DNA of 34,857 nt, taken from Eubacterium sp. GTDB taxonomy: Bacteria > Bacillota > Clostridia > Lachnospirales > Lachnospiraceae. Of this stretch, positions 1 through 7,946 are shown in pieces; position 1 is the stretch's first letter, and each line of letters opens with the position of its first letter. Location: positions 1 through 34,857 of the forward strand of contig JAIKWQ010000071.1 in NCBI GenBank assembly GCA_024684535.1. The letters run 5' to 3'. The notes beneath the pieces were generated by a model that saw nothing but the letters and a program-made list of their open reading frames with translations, searched no databases and was not told the origin of the DNA. Position numbers and translations under genes: made by a program.

Positions 1-1136
1 ATGTCTCCCCGCTTCAGGTTTTTGTCCGATTTGACGTATTTGTCAGCCGTATAGACTTTAAACTCACCGAGTTTTTTCAACTTACTTGCCATATTTCCCG
101 TATAGAACGAATCCGAAAGCTGCAACGGCGTCTTTTTCTCAAGCGCATAGAACGCGGCATTGACACAGACTCGAACCAACGACGAACAATCGGCATTACA
201 CAGTGTTTTTATCTTGTTTATCTTCCAGTTGACTTTCTCTGCTTCCCTGAAACAGGTATCTCTGGTATCCTGAGCATATCCGATATTGTTATTTTTGCAG
301 GCCTGCTCCATAGCTTTTGCTATACCGTTGGCTATATCGGAGTTTTTCGCTCTGACAAGCTTGTTCCAGCCTTTTTCATACCATTCTCTGATGTAAACTT
401 CTCTTCCGGTCTGGTCACCCGCGATACTTCCGCACACAGTTCCTCGCTCGTTTATCGAAGCATGACCTATACTTACTTTGTCAGGTCTTATAGTTACGTC
501 AGGCGCTATTGTATACTTCGGTGATACAGGGGTTGCTGAAGCTTTCGGTCTGGAGCTTGAAGTTGGCTTTGTTGTTGGTTTCGATGTCGCCGTTGCCGCA
601 GGAATCTTCGTCGGTTTCGGTGATGCCGAAATCGCCGGAATCATCGTTGGCTTCGGCACATATTTTTTTACTGACACCGAGCATATATACGATTTGTTTC
701 CAACCGTTCCTATCAGACTTGCTTTGCCTTTTTTCAGACCTTTGACTGTTACCGTATTTTTTGTATACGATTTAATGCTTGCATATGATGTTCCCGACGC
801 CTCGATAGACCACATAACATTTTTCTTGGTATTTTTCATCGAGATTTTGCCGGTCTTCCCTATTGTTACGGAAAGTTTGGTTTTACTGAGTTTAACTTTA
901 GGTGCTGCTGTGGGTGTAGCAGTTGGTTTTTTTGTTACTTTCGGAGTAGCCGTCGGCTTTTTCGTAGGTTTCGGAGTGGCGGTAGCTTTTGTTTTTGTTT
1001 TCGCGTACGCAACTCCTTTTGAGCTATTTTTCCCGATAAATGTTTTTGTCACATCGCATGGCAAACATACTGAAACTAAAAGCGCCAGTATCAGACATAT
1101 CGAGATTCTGTTTTTCCAAATTCGATTTCTAACCAA
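1..1136 (-). CDS. Secreted cell-wall hydrolase-like protein, partial (C-terminus beyond left edge): signal/TM segment, Thr/Pro/Lys-rich linker, Ig-like domain, second Pro/Thr/Ser linker, phage-endolysin-like NlpC/P60-type domain
   Basis: My reading of the minus strand from a TTG at 1136 (AGGGGGAAG upstream as RBS) is open to position 1: MVRNRIWKNRISICLILALLVSVCLP...TATPKPTKKPTATPKVTKKPTATP...KLSKTKLSVTIGKTGKISMKNTKKNVMWSIEASG...VSIGHASINERGTVCGSIAGDQTGREVYIREWYEKGWNKLVRAK...NADCSSLVRVCVNAAF...LKRGD. Absent from the supplied track because there is no stop in the window. Domain call is from memory of clostridial phage lysins (GDQTGKEV / TDCSALVRVC / LRRGD). Confidence 0.8.
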   Translation of the reverse strand, partial: MVRNRIWKNRISICLILALLVSVCLPCDVTKTFIGKNSSKGVAYAKTKTKATATPKPTKKPTATPKVTKKPTATPTAAPKVKLSKTKLSVTIGKTGKISMKNTKKNVMWSIEASGTSYASIKSYTKNTVTVKGLKKGKASLIGTVGNKSYICSVSVKKYVPKPTMIPAISASPKPTKIPAATATSKPTTKPTSSSRPKASATPVSPKYTIAPDVTIRPDKVSIGHASINERGTVCGSIAGDQTGREVYIREWYEKGWNKLVRAKNSDIANGIAKAMEQACKNNNIGYAQDTRDTCFREAEKVNWKINKIKTLCNADCSSLVRVCVNAAFYALEKKTPLQLSDSFYTGNMASKLKKLGEFKVYTADKYVKSDKNLKRGD

Positions 1137-1170
1137 CTTGACTTCCCCCTTATCAGGTTTACTGCTAACC

Positions 1171-2367
1171 TCAACCAACCAAGCGAACAGTTTCTCTAGC
1201 TATCGCAAGTTCCTCATTTGTAGGAATCACTATAACTTTCACTTTTGAATCATCCGTGGAAATCAGCGTCTCCTCACCGCGAATTTTGTTCTTCTCATCA
1301 TCGATTTTGATTCCGAGATATCCAAAGTGCGACATAATCTGACCTCTCACAACAGTGTTGTTTTCGCCGAGTCCCGCCGTAAATGCAATTGCATCCACTC
1401 CGTCAAGCGCTGCCACATAAGCTCCTATATACTTGGCTGTTCTGTAGCTGAACACCTCTACCGCAAGCTTTGCTTTCTCATTTCCTTCGTTTGAAGCAGC
1501 ATCCAAGTCTCTGAAGTCACTTGATACGCCTCCTGAAAGTCCGTATACACCGGATTCTTTGTTAAGAATTGTCATAACATCTTCCAGAGACTTATTCAAA
1601 GAATGAGCCAGATACTCAACGATAGTCGGATCGATATCTCCACATCTCGTTCCCATCACGAGACCTTCCATAGGTGTCATACCCATACTTGTATCAATTA
1701 CCTTGCCATTTTTGATAGCGGAAACACTTGATCCGTTTCCCAGATGACAAACAATCAACTTATGGTTGTTCGGGTCAAGTCCGAGCGCCTCTACCGCCCT
1801 TGCGGAAACGAAGCTGTGACTTGTTCCATGAAATCCGTAACGACGAACTTTGTATTTTTCATAATACTCATACGGCAGTCCGTACATATACGCAACCGGC
1901 TCCATCGTCTGGTGGAACGCCGTGTCAAACACTCCGACATTCGGTACGCCCGGAAGCATATCCTGGCAGGCTCTGACTCCGATCAGGTTTGCCGGGTTGT
2001 GAAGCGGTGCCAGAGGGCTGACCTCCTCAACACCTTTTATCACTTCATCATCTATGATCACTGACTCGGTGAATTTTTCGCCACCATGCACAAGTCTGTG
2101 ACCGATAGCATCTATTTCTTTTAGGTCTTTTATCACTCCGTACTCAGGATTTGTAAGCGCTTCCACAACCATTCCTATAGCAACCTTGTGATCCGGCATA
2201 GCTTTTTCGATCACTTCTTTTTTGCCGGTTGACGCCGGTGTGTGGTTAAGCCTTCCGTCAATTCCGATTCTCTCACACAGTCCCACTGCCAGTGGCTCCT
2301 CTGTCTCGGAATCGATAAGCTGATACTTAAGAGATGAACTTCCACAGTTGATAACTAAAACTTTCAT
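1171..2367 (-). CDS. ackA: Acetate kinase
   Basis: 398 aa; MKVLVINCGSSSLKYQL, GHRLVHGG, FDTAFHQTM, YGFHGTSH, HLGNGSS, FTAGLGEN motifs. Confidence 0.98.
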   Translation of the reverse strand: MKVLVINCGSSSLKYQLIDSETEEPLAVGLCERIGIDGRLNHTPASTGKKEVIEKAMPDHKVAIGMVVEALTNPEYGVIKDLKEIDAIGHRLVHGGEKFTESVIIDDEVIKGVEEVSPLAPLHNPANLIGVRACQDMLPGVPNVGVFDTAFHQTMEPVAYMYGLPYEYYEKYKVRRYGFHGTSHSFVSARAVEALGLDPNNHKLIVCHLGNGSSVSAIKNGKVIDTSMGMTPMEGLVMGTRCGDIDPTIVEYLAHSLNKSLEDVMTILNKESGVYGLSGGVSSDFRDLDAASNEGNEKAKLAVEVFSYRTAKYIGAYVAALDGVDAIAFTAGLGENNTVVRGQIMSHFGYLGIKIDDEKNKIRGEETLISTDDSKVKVIVIPTNEELAIARETVRLVG

Positions 2368-2418
2368 GATGTATATCCTTTCAAATTATTTTTATAAAAA
2401 TGTCCCGCCTGAAATGTC

Positions 2419-3123
2419 TCAGATGATGTCATTTTTCAAAAATGCATCTTCCTCGAGTTCCAAAACTTCTTTTTTCGGAGCCTCCGGCTCAAGCTGTTCT
2501 TTTGCCTTTTTATCGGATTCTACTGCCGTCGCATCTTGCGCAGGAGCAGGTGTCGGCGCCGGTGCCGGCGCGTTTCCAAGCGATGAAGCAAGTTCGTTTA
2601 AGTTTCCGTCGATTATCTGCAGACTCTGCTTTAAAGCTTCCTCATATGTTGCGTGAGCCGCTTCGGAATTGAGCAGTCCCTGTTTGATATGATTCTTCGC
2701 ATCCGCAAGAAGGTCGTTTGTGTATACAAGAGCGCCCTTTCTCATCTCGTCGCTGTCGTTTTGCGCCTGAGTCAGAAGCTGAGTAGCTTCTTCATTCGCC
2801 TGACGCATAATCTCCTCGGCTCTGGTGTACGCAGCCTGCATAATCTCGCTCTCATCCAGCAACTGATCCGTCTTTGCCTGAGCCTGTGAAACCATATTCT
2901 CCGCTCTCTGGTGAGCCTCATTTATGATGTTATCACGATTTGTGATAACCTTCTGATATCTTCTGATCTCGTCGGGGACACTCATCCTCAACTCCTCCAA
3001 AAGATCAAGTAATTCGTCTCTGTCAACCACGATTTTATTGGCATAAATCTTCGAAGGTCTGCATCCCTCCAAATATGCGTAGATATCCTCGATAGTCTGT
3101 TCAATTTTTGATGCGTTCATCAT
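2419..3123 (-). CDS. Coiled-coil protein (V-type ATPase subunit H-like / DivIVA-like, function unknown) with Ala/Pro-rich C-terminal linker
   Basis: 234 aa; long Glu/Gln/Ala heptad-rich region, then [12 protein letters not shown] and an acidic tail; lies between rsmD and ackA. Confidence 0.75.
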   Translation of the reverse strand: MMNASKIEQTIEDIYAYLEGCRPSKIYANKIVVDRDELLDLLEELRMSVPDEIRRYQKVITNRDNIINEAHQRAENMVSQAQAKTDQLLDESEIMQAAYTRAEEIMRQANEEATQLLTQAQNDSDEMRKGALVYTNDLLADAKNHIKQGLLNSEAAHATYEEALKQSLQIIDGNLNELASSLGNAPAPAPTPAPAQDATAVESDKKAKEQLEPEAPKKEVLELEEDAFLKNDII

Positions 3124-3133
3124 GCTCCTCCTT

Positions 3134-3685
3134 TTATTTCATTTTTATAAATATATGCCTATTGGTCTTGTAATCTTTGATTCTTTCTATCTCGAAGTCA
3201 TCACCGACAAAATCTGTCTCTCTGTCTGCTGAGGTTTCTATGATGACTAAGCTGCCTTCAGAAATCAATCCGTAATTCTTCAAACCTGCAAGTATTTCCT
3301 CTTCGTATCCGGCCGCATATGGCGGATCTGCAAATACTATGTCAAACTTTCTTCCGTCTGCGGCAAGTTTCGAAAATGCCCTGACATAGTCTACACTGTA
3401 TACGTGAGCTTCTTCGGAAAAATGAGCCCGTTCAAGATTTGTCAATATGCACTTAACCGCTTCTCTCGAAGCCTCAACAAACGAAGCTGATTTCGCGCCT
3501 CTACTGAGCGCTTCTATGCCTATGCCTCCGCTTCCTGCAAACAAGTCCAAGAACTCACAATCCCTGATATCGTTTTGAAGGATATTAAACAGAGTTTCTT
3601 TGATTCTGTCCGTTGTCGGTCGGGTGTCATTTCCCTTCGGTGTAACCAGTGTGATTCTTCTTGCGCTTCCCGCAATTACTCTCAT
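3134..3685 (-). CDS. rsmD: 16S rRNA (guanine966-N2)-methyltransferase
   Basis: 183 aa; MRVIAGSARR, RPTTDRIKETLFNIL, DLFAGSGGIGIEALSRGA, FADPPY. Confidence 0.96.
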   Translation of the reverse strand: MRVIAGSARRITLVTPKGNDTRPTTDRIKETLFNILQNDIRDCEFLDLFAGSGGIGIEALSRGAKSASFVEASREAVKCILTNLERAHFSEEAHVYSVDYVRAFSKLAADGRKFDIVFADPPYAAGYEEEILAGLKNYGLISEGSLVIIETSADRETDFVGDDFEIERIKDYKTNRHIFIKMK

Positions 3686-3703
3686 AATTCAAACACCTCT
3701 ACT

Positions 3704-3732
3704 ATTTTACTAGATTTTTGATATTTTTTCAA
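3704..3732 (-). promoter_or_regulatory. Sigma-A type promoter upstream of rsmD
   Basis: Minus strand TTGAAA - 17 bp - TAAAAT, about 20 nt upstream of the rsmD start codon. Confidence 0.7.
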
Positions 3733-3772
3733 CCCTTTGTAAAAACAAATATTTTCTTTCTACTGTTGTAGA

Positions 3773-5806
3773 TTACAGAGTGATATCACCCATGTAATGA
3801 TCCATTCGCGCCCGTAATCTCGGGTTTTCTTTGATTAATCTCCGCAATTCCTCTTCATCAAAACTTTTTGCGGTCTCACTTGCGAGTTCAAGTATTTTTG
3901 CATCTTCGTATATATCAGCCAGCGCAAAAATCTTCTCACCGCTTTGTTCTGTGCCGAACAAATCACCCTGTCCGCGCATTTTTAAGTCTTCACTTGCGAC
4001 TAAAAATCCATCATTTGACCTTTCAAGTATCTGAAGTCTCTCTCTGGCTTTCTCGGATTCGGTCCCCATCATAAAAATGCAATACGACTGCTTATCACCT
4101 CGTCCGACTCTTCCCCTGAGCTGGTGAAGTGTTGCGAGTCCGAACCTTTCTGCGTTTTCAATGATGATGGTTGTTGCATTCGCCACATCGATTCCGACTT
4201 CGATAACCGTCGTGGAAACAAGCACATCCGTATCATGCGATGCAAAGCTTTCCATAATTTCATCTTTTTCCTTCGCGCTCATTTTTCCTGTCAGTGATGC
4301 GATGCGAATCCCGTCAGGCAGGGCATTTTTGAGTTTTTCGGTGTAGATGGTTACATTCTCGAGGTCTGATTCCTCGCTCTCATCTATCATCGGACATATG
4401 ATGTATACCTGCTCGCCATCCGCTACGCGTTTCTCGATGAACTTGTAAGCGTTCGGTCTGTAGTCGCCGTTTACGAGCGCATTTTTCACAGGGAGCCTGT
4501 TTGCCGGCTTTTCATCTATGACCGACAGATCCATATCTCCGTATAGTATCAATGCAAGCGTTCTGGGTATGGGCGTCGCGCTCATCGCAAGTACATGCGG
4601 TTTGGCCCCCTTGCCTGCAAATGTTTCTCTCTGCCTTACTCCGAAACGATGCTGCTCATCTGTTACCACGAGCGCCAGGTTAGCAAACTCCACATCTTCC
4701 TGAAGTATGGCGTGCGTGCCGATTACTATATCGTAACCACCTGATGCTATGAGGGCTTTCGTTTCATTTTTCTGTTTTGCCGTCATCGAGCCTGTCAGCA
4801 GTCCGATTTTTACTCCGTCAGTCATTTTTTCAAAGCTTTTCATATGCTGCTTTGCCAGGACTTCCGTCGGAACCATAAGCGCGCCCTGATAGCCGTTTTT
4901 GACAACCTGAAGCAGCGCCGCAAGCGCAACCACCGTCTTTCCGGATCCAACATCACCCTGCATCAGTCTGCTCATCACGTACGGTCTTTCCATATCAGAC
5001 ACGACGTCTTCGTACGCTTTTTGCTGGGCTTTCGTAAGTTCAAACGGCAGAGCCAATATCCATTCATCTACGTTTTTGTCACGCTTTATGATATATTCGC
5101 TCTGAGATTTTGCATTCTTTTTTATCAGGCGAAGCGCAAAAAGATACAGCAACAATTCGTCGAAAACCAGTCTTTTGCGGCTCTCGATGAGAACATTTTT
5201 ATCTTTCGGAAAATGAATCCCGCGTAATGCCTGCGCGTATCCGATCAGATTGTGCTCTTTTCTGATTTCAGGTGGCAGGTATTCTTTCGGGGTTTCTATC
5301 TCATTCAGACTGATGTTTATTGCTTTTGTGACCGCATTATTCGTGAGTCCCTTCGTCAGCCCGTAGACAGGTCTGAAACTGCCCGACATGTTGTAAAACT
5401 CGGTTTTAGTGTATATTTTTGGCTGCTCCATAACGAGTCTTTCCCTGAAACGCTTCACATTTCCGCGAAAAATGTACGATGTTCCGAGATGAAGTTTGTT
5501 TTTCAAAAATGCCATGTTAAACCAGGTGATATCTATTGTTTTCGGCCCGCCGTCCTCAAGCTGAATCGTAAGGAGGTTAAGTCTTCCTGCTTTTTTTATT
5601 TTCGGTCTGGCGATAAGCCTTCCCTCTATCGCCGCGATATCTCCTTCACGCAACTCGTGAATAGGCTGAATAGGCCTGATATAGTCATAATCTCTCGGAA
5701 AATGACTTACCAGATCGCCTACTGTATATATCCCAAGCTTTTCATAGGATTCGCACGCTTTATCGCCAACTCCTTTTATCGCTTTTACGGAATCATATAT
5801 ATCCAA
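3773..5806 (-). CDS. recG: ATP-dependent DNA helicase RecG
   Basis: 677 aa; GDVGSGKT, TDEQHRFGVRQR, AMSATPIPRTL, ATTIIIENAERFGLATLHQLRGRVGRG. Confidence 0.98.
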   Translation of the reverse strand: MDIYDSVKAIKGVGDKACESYEKLGIYTVGDLVSHFPRDYDYIRPIQPIHELREGDIAAIEGRLIARPKIKKAGRLNLLTIQLEDGGPKTIDITWFNMAFLKNKLHLGTSYIFRGNVKRFRERLVMEQPKIYTKTEFYNMSGSFRPVYGLTKGLTNNAVTKAINISLNEIETPKEYLPPEIRKEHNLIGYAQALRGIHFPKDKNVLIESRKRLVFDELLLYLFALRLIKKNAKSQSEYIIKRDKNVDEWILALPFELTKAQQKAYEDVVSDMERPYVMSRLMQGDVGSGKTVVALAALLQVVKNGYQGALMVPTEVLAKQHMKSFEKMTDGVKIGLLTGSMTAKQKNETKALIASGGYDIVIGTHAILQEDVEFANLALVVTDEQHRFGVRQRETFAGKGAKPHVLAMSATPIPRTLALILYGDMDLSVIDEKPANRLPVKNALVNGDYRPNAYKFIEKRVADGEQVYIICPMIDESEESDLENVTIYTEKLKNALPDGIRIASLTGKMSAKEKDEIMESFASHDTDVLVSTTVIEVGIDVANATTIIIENAERFGLATLHQLRGRVGRGDKQSYCIFMMGTESEKARERLQILERSNDGFLVASEDLKMRGQGDLFGTEQSGEKIFALADIYEDAKILELASETAKSFDEEELRRLIKENPRLRARMDHYMGDITL

Positions 5807-5843
5807 AACCTGTCTCCTCCGTAATCAGTCTTTGCTCTCGAAA

Positions 5844-5871
5844 AGGGAGCACCGTCGATACGGCACTCCCT
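5844..5871 (-). terminator. Rho-independent terminator downstream of the zinc-ribbon membrane protein gene
   Basis: Minus strand AGGGAGUGCCGU-AUCG-ACGGUGCUCCCU followed by UUUUC; 12-bp stem including a U.G and a G.U pair. Confidence 0.75.
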
Positions 5872-5898
5872 GTCTTTACATTTTTATGTTTGATTTTC

Positions 5899-6762
5899 TC
5901 AGCTCAGTTGATTTCCGCAACCCGCACAGAATTTAGTTCCCGGCTGATACGGTTTACCGCAAGCGCTGCAAAATCCTCCTGCCTGAGGCGCAGGCTGAAC
6001 CGGCTGTTGGAAATTCTGAGGCGGTACCTGCTGGTTAAAGTTCTGTGGCGGTACCTGCTGGTTGAAATTCTGCTGAGGCGGAACAGGCTGTCCATACGGC
6101 TGCTGATACGGCTGTCCCTGATATCCGGGCATCGGTCCTCCGTAGCCTCCGCCATAAGCCTGCTGATCTCTGAAATCATCATTTCCGATATACTCTGATT
6201 TTCCAAACGCAAGAATACCGAGGAAAATCGGTGTCAGGAAGAATAATCCCGCGCCGAATCCGCCGCCTTTTCCAAATGCTTTTCCAAGCTTTACAACACC
6301 GATGATGCTGTAAATACCCGCGATACATCCCAAAACTCCAGCAGCAATAATCATGATTAAACCAATGATTGCCGCAACTCCTCCTGCAACCAATCCGTCA
6401 AAAATATCCGATCTTCTCGCCAGACCACTGCCTACCGAAATACTGACACCTGCAGCAACTCCAATCGCTATGACGACAAATGCAATAATTGTAAAAACAA
6501 TTGACAGGATAGTCAGAACTATACAAGTCTTTGCCTTTCTCCTTCTCCAGCCGATTGTAATCAAATCATAGGTGTTCAAGAACGGAATCAGGGAATGCCA
6601 ACCCGGTTTTCCGGCTTTAGAGAAAATTCTCCAAAGGCAGATAATCAAAAATACGGTCAACGCGAGCATAACCACCGTATATGCAACAAAAAAGCCGGTC
6701 ACATCGGACGCTGTACGGTAGCCATAATAGCCGTAGTTGTTAAAATCCGAAAAATCGTACAT
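5899..6762 (-). CDS. Membrane protein (DUF5684-like) with Gln/Pro-rich repeat linker and C-terminal zinc ribbon
   Basis: 287 aa; several TM segments, FSKAGKPGWHSLIPFLNTYDLITIGWRRRKAK, NFNQQVPPQ repeats, C-terminal CSACGKPYQPGTKFCAGCG (two CxxC). Confidence 0.8.
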   Translation of the reverse strand: MYDFSDFNNYGYYGYRTASDVTGFFVAYTVVMLALTVFLIICLWRIFSKAGKPGWHSLIPFLNTYDLITIGWRRRKAKTCIVLTILSIVFTIIAFVVIAIGVAAGVSISVGSGLARRSDIFDGLVAGGVAAIIGLIMIIAAGVLGCIAGIYSIIGVVKLGKAFGKGGGFGAGLFFLTPIFLGILAFGKSEYIGNDDFRDQQAYGGGYGGPMPGYQGQPYQQPYGQPVPPQQNFNQQVPPQNFNQQVPPQNFQQPVQPAPQAGGFCSACGKPYQPGTKFCAGCGNQLS

Positions 6763-6852
6763 AAACTAATCCTCTCTTTCAATGATTTATATACGGATAC
6801 TTAAACTCCTTATATGTATCCATATATCTTTTGCGAATAACGCAACATCATT

Positions 6853-6882
6853 ATTTTATATCAAAACACCCCCTCATGTCAA
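6853..6882 (-). promoter_or_regulatory. Promoter for the zinc-ribbon membrane protein gene, divergent from ssrA
   Basis: Minus strand perfect TTGACA (6877-6882), then TATAAA at 16 bp or TAAAAT at 18 bp. Confidence 0.65.
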
Positions 6883-6906
6883 GGTTTTGTCACACAAAGG
6901 AAGTAT

Positions 6907-6912
6907 TATAAT
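6907..6912 (+). promoter_or_regulatory. -10 element of the ssrA promoter
   Basis: TATAAT ending 6 nt before the mature tmRNA 5' end; the -35 element is weak. Confidence 0.65.
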
Positions 6913-6918
6913 CCAAAC

Positions 6919-7278
6919 GGGCTTGTACCGGTTTCGACAGGCCGACGGAAAATGGAGAAGCTATCCGTGGACTGTGACCACGCCAAAACACAGACATTAA
7001 ATACAAACGCAAATAACAATAAGTTAGTTGCTCAGGCTGCCTAATCGCGCCTGATGCCGTCGTTTAGCCTCCTGCGCCTAAACTTCGGTATCATCCTCAG
7101 CAGGCTCCTTCAGACTGATTTGTCCGGCTCAGTTTGAAAGCTTTCACGGACTACCGACTACAGAGGGTGTCACTCTCCGACTGTATGAGGGAATCGGGAT
7201 TTTCCCAAACGAATGACTATGATAGTAGAAGTACATCGGACTTCGGTTTGGACGCGGGTTCAACTCCCGCCAGGTCCA
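6919..7278 (+). ncRNA. ssrA: Transfer-messenger RNA (tmRNA)
   Basis: 5' GGGCTTGTACCGGTTTCGACAGG; acceptor GGGCUUG pairs with CAGGUCC (G.U allowed); T-arm GCGGG-TTCAACT-CCCGC; internal tag ORF GCAAATAACAATAAGTTAGTTGCTCAGGCTGCCTAA (ANNNKLVAQAA*) at 7009-7044; CCA not encoded. Confidence 0.96.
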
Positions 7279-7318
7279 TAAAAGGGTATATGACGCAATG
7301 CGTCATATACCCTTTTAT
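7278..7318 (+). terminator. ssrA terminator
   Basis: ATAAAAGGGTATATGACGC-AAT-GCGTCATATACCCTTTTAT: perfect 19-bp stem with U-tract on the 3' arm. Confidence 0.85.
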
Positions 7319-7426
7319 CTATCTGACAGTCTCAAGTTGAACACGCATCACTTTCAACATCCCGCCAGGTGGTCGTTTAAACAAAACCAGAAGTCGGCTG
7401 AACCAGAACTTCAAGTTTTGATGAAA

Positions 7427-7475
7427 ACAAAAAAAGCATTTAGGATAACTGTTTCAAAAACAGTTATCTAAATGC
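7427..7475 (-). terminator. Terminator of the secG-rnr-smpB block
   Basis: Minus strand GCATTTAGATAACTGTTTTTGAAACAGTTATCCTAAATGC followed by TTTTTTTG; stem with one bulged base. Confidence 0.85.
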
Positions 7476-7482
7476 GATAGAG

Positions 7483-7944
7483 TTACAGCCTAACCTTGAA
7501 GTCACGTTCAGCCGACCGTTTCATATCCTTCTTCTTTATATCCTCCCTCTTGTCATACAGCTTCTTGCCCTTCGCAAGTGCAATCTCGACTTTTATCAGA
7601 CTCCCCTTGAAGTAAACTTCAAGCGGCACAAGCGTATAGCCCTTCTCCTTGATCTTACCAATCAACTTCCTAATCTCCGACTTATGCATCAGAAGTTTTC
7701 TCGGTCTGAGCGGGTCTCTGTTAAATATATTCCCGCGCTCGTACGGGCTTACGTGCATGCCGTAAAGCATAACCTCGTTATTTTTGTCAATACGAACGAA
7801 AGCCTCACCCAGACTGCAGTGCCCCTGCCTGATAGACTTAACTTCCGTCCCAACAAGCTCTATGCCACACTCATACGTCTCCTCGATGAAGTAGTCGTGT
7901 CTTGCTTTTTTATTATTAGCTATTATTTTTCTTCCTGTAGCCAT
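7483..7944 (-). CDS. smpB: SsrA-binding protein SmpB
   Basis: 153 aa; [44 protein letters not shown]-type motif ([20 protein letters not shown]). Confidence 0.98.
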   Translation of the reverse strand: MATGRKIIANNKKARHDYFIEETYECGIELVGTEVKSIRQGHCSLGEAFVRIDKNNEVMLYGMHVSPYERGNIFNRDPLRPRKLLMHKSEIRKLIGKIKEKGYTLVPLEVYFKGSLIKVEIALAKGKKLYDKREDIKKKDMKRSAERDFKVRL

Positions 7945-7946
7945 TT

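Noticed and set aside
5252-5824. 190-aa plus-strand ORF, with many other plus-strand ORFs of 60-190 aa (e.g. 11015-11536, 11813-12307, 16072-16575, 21556-22161, 24037-24537)
   Set aside because: All are antisense to well-identified minus-strand housekeeping genes, show no recognisable family signature, and have no convincing RBS or promoter.
5904-6212. 102-aa minus-strand ORF overlapping the zinc-ribbon membrane protein in another frame
   Set aside because: Arg/Ser-rich out-of-frame reading of the Gln/Pro repeat region; the zinc-ribbon frame is clearly the coding one.
6782-7000. 72-aa plus-strand ORF across the ssrA promoter
   Set aside because: It covers the promoter region and the 5' part of tmRNA; not a plausible protein.
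7134-7340. 68-aa plus-strand ORF
   Set aside because: It lies within the 3' half of tmRNA and its terminator; the RNA gene explains the sequence.
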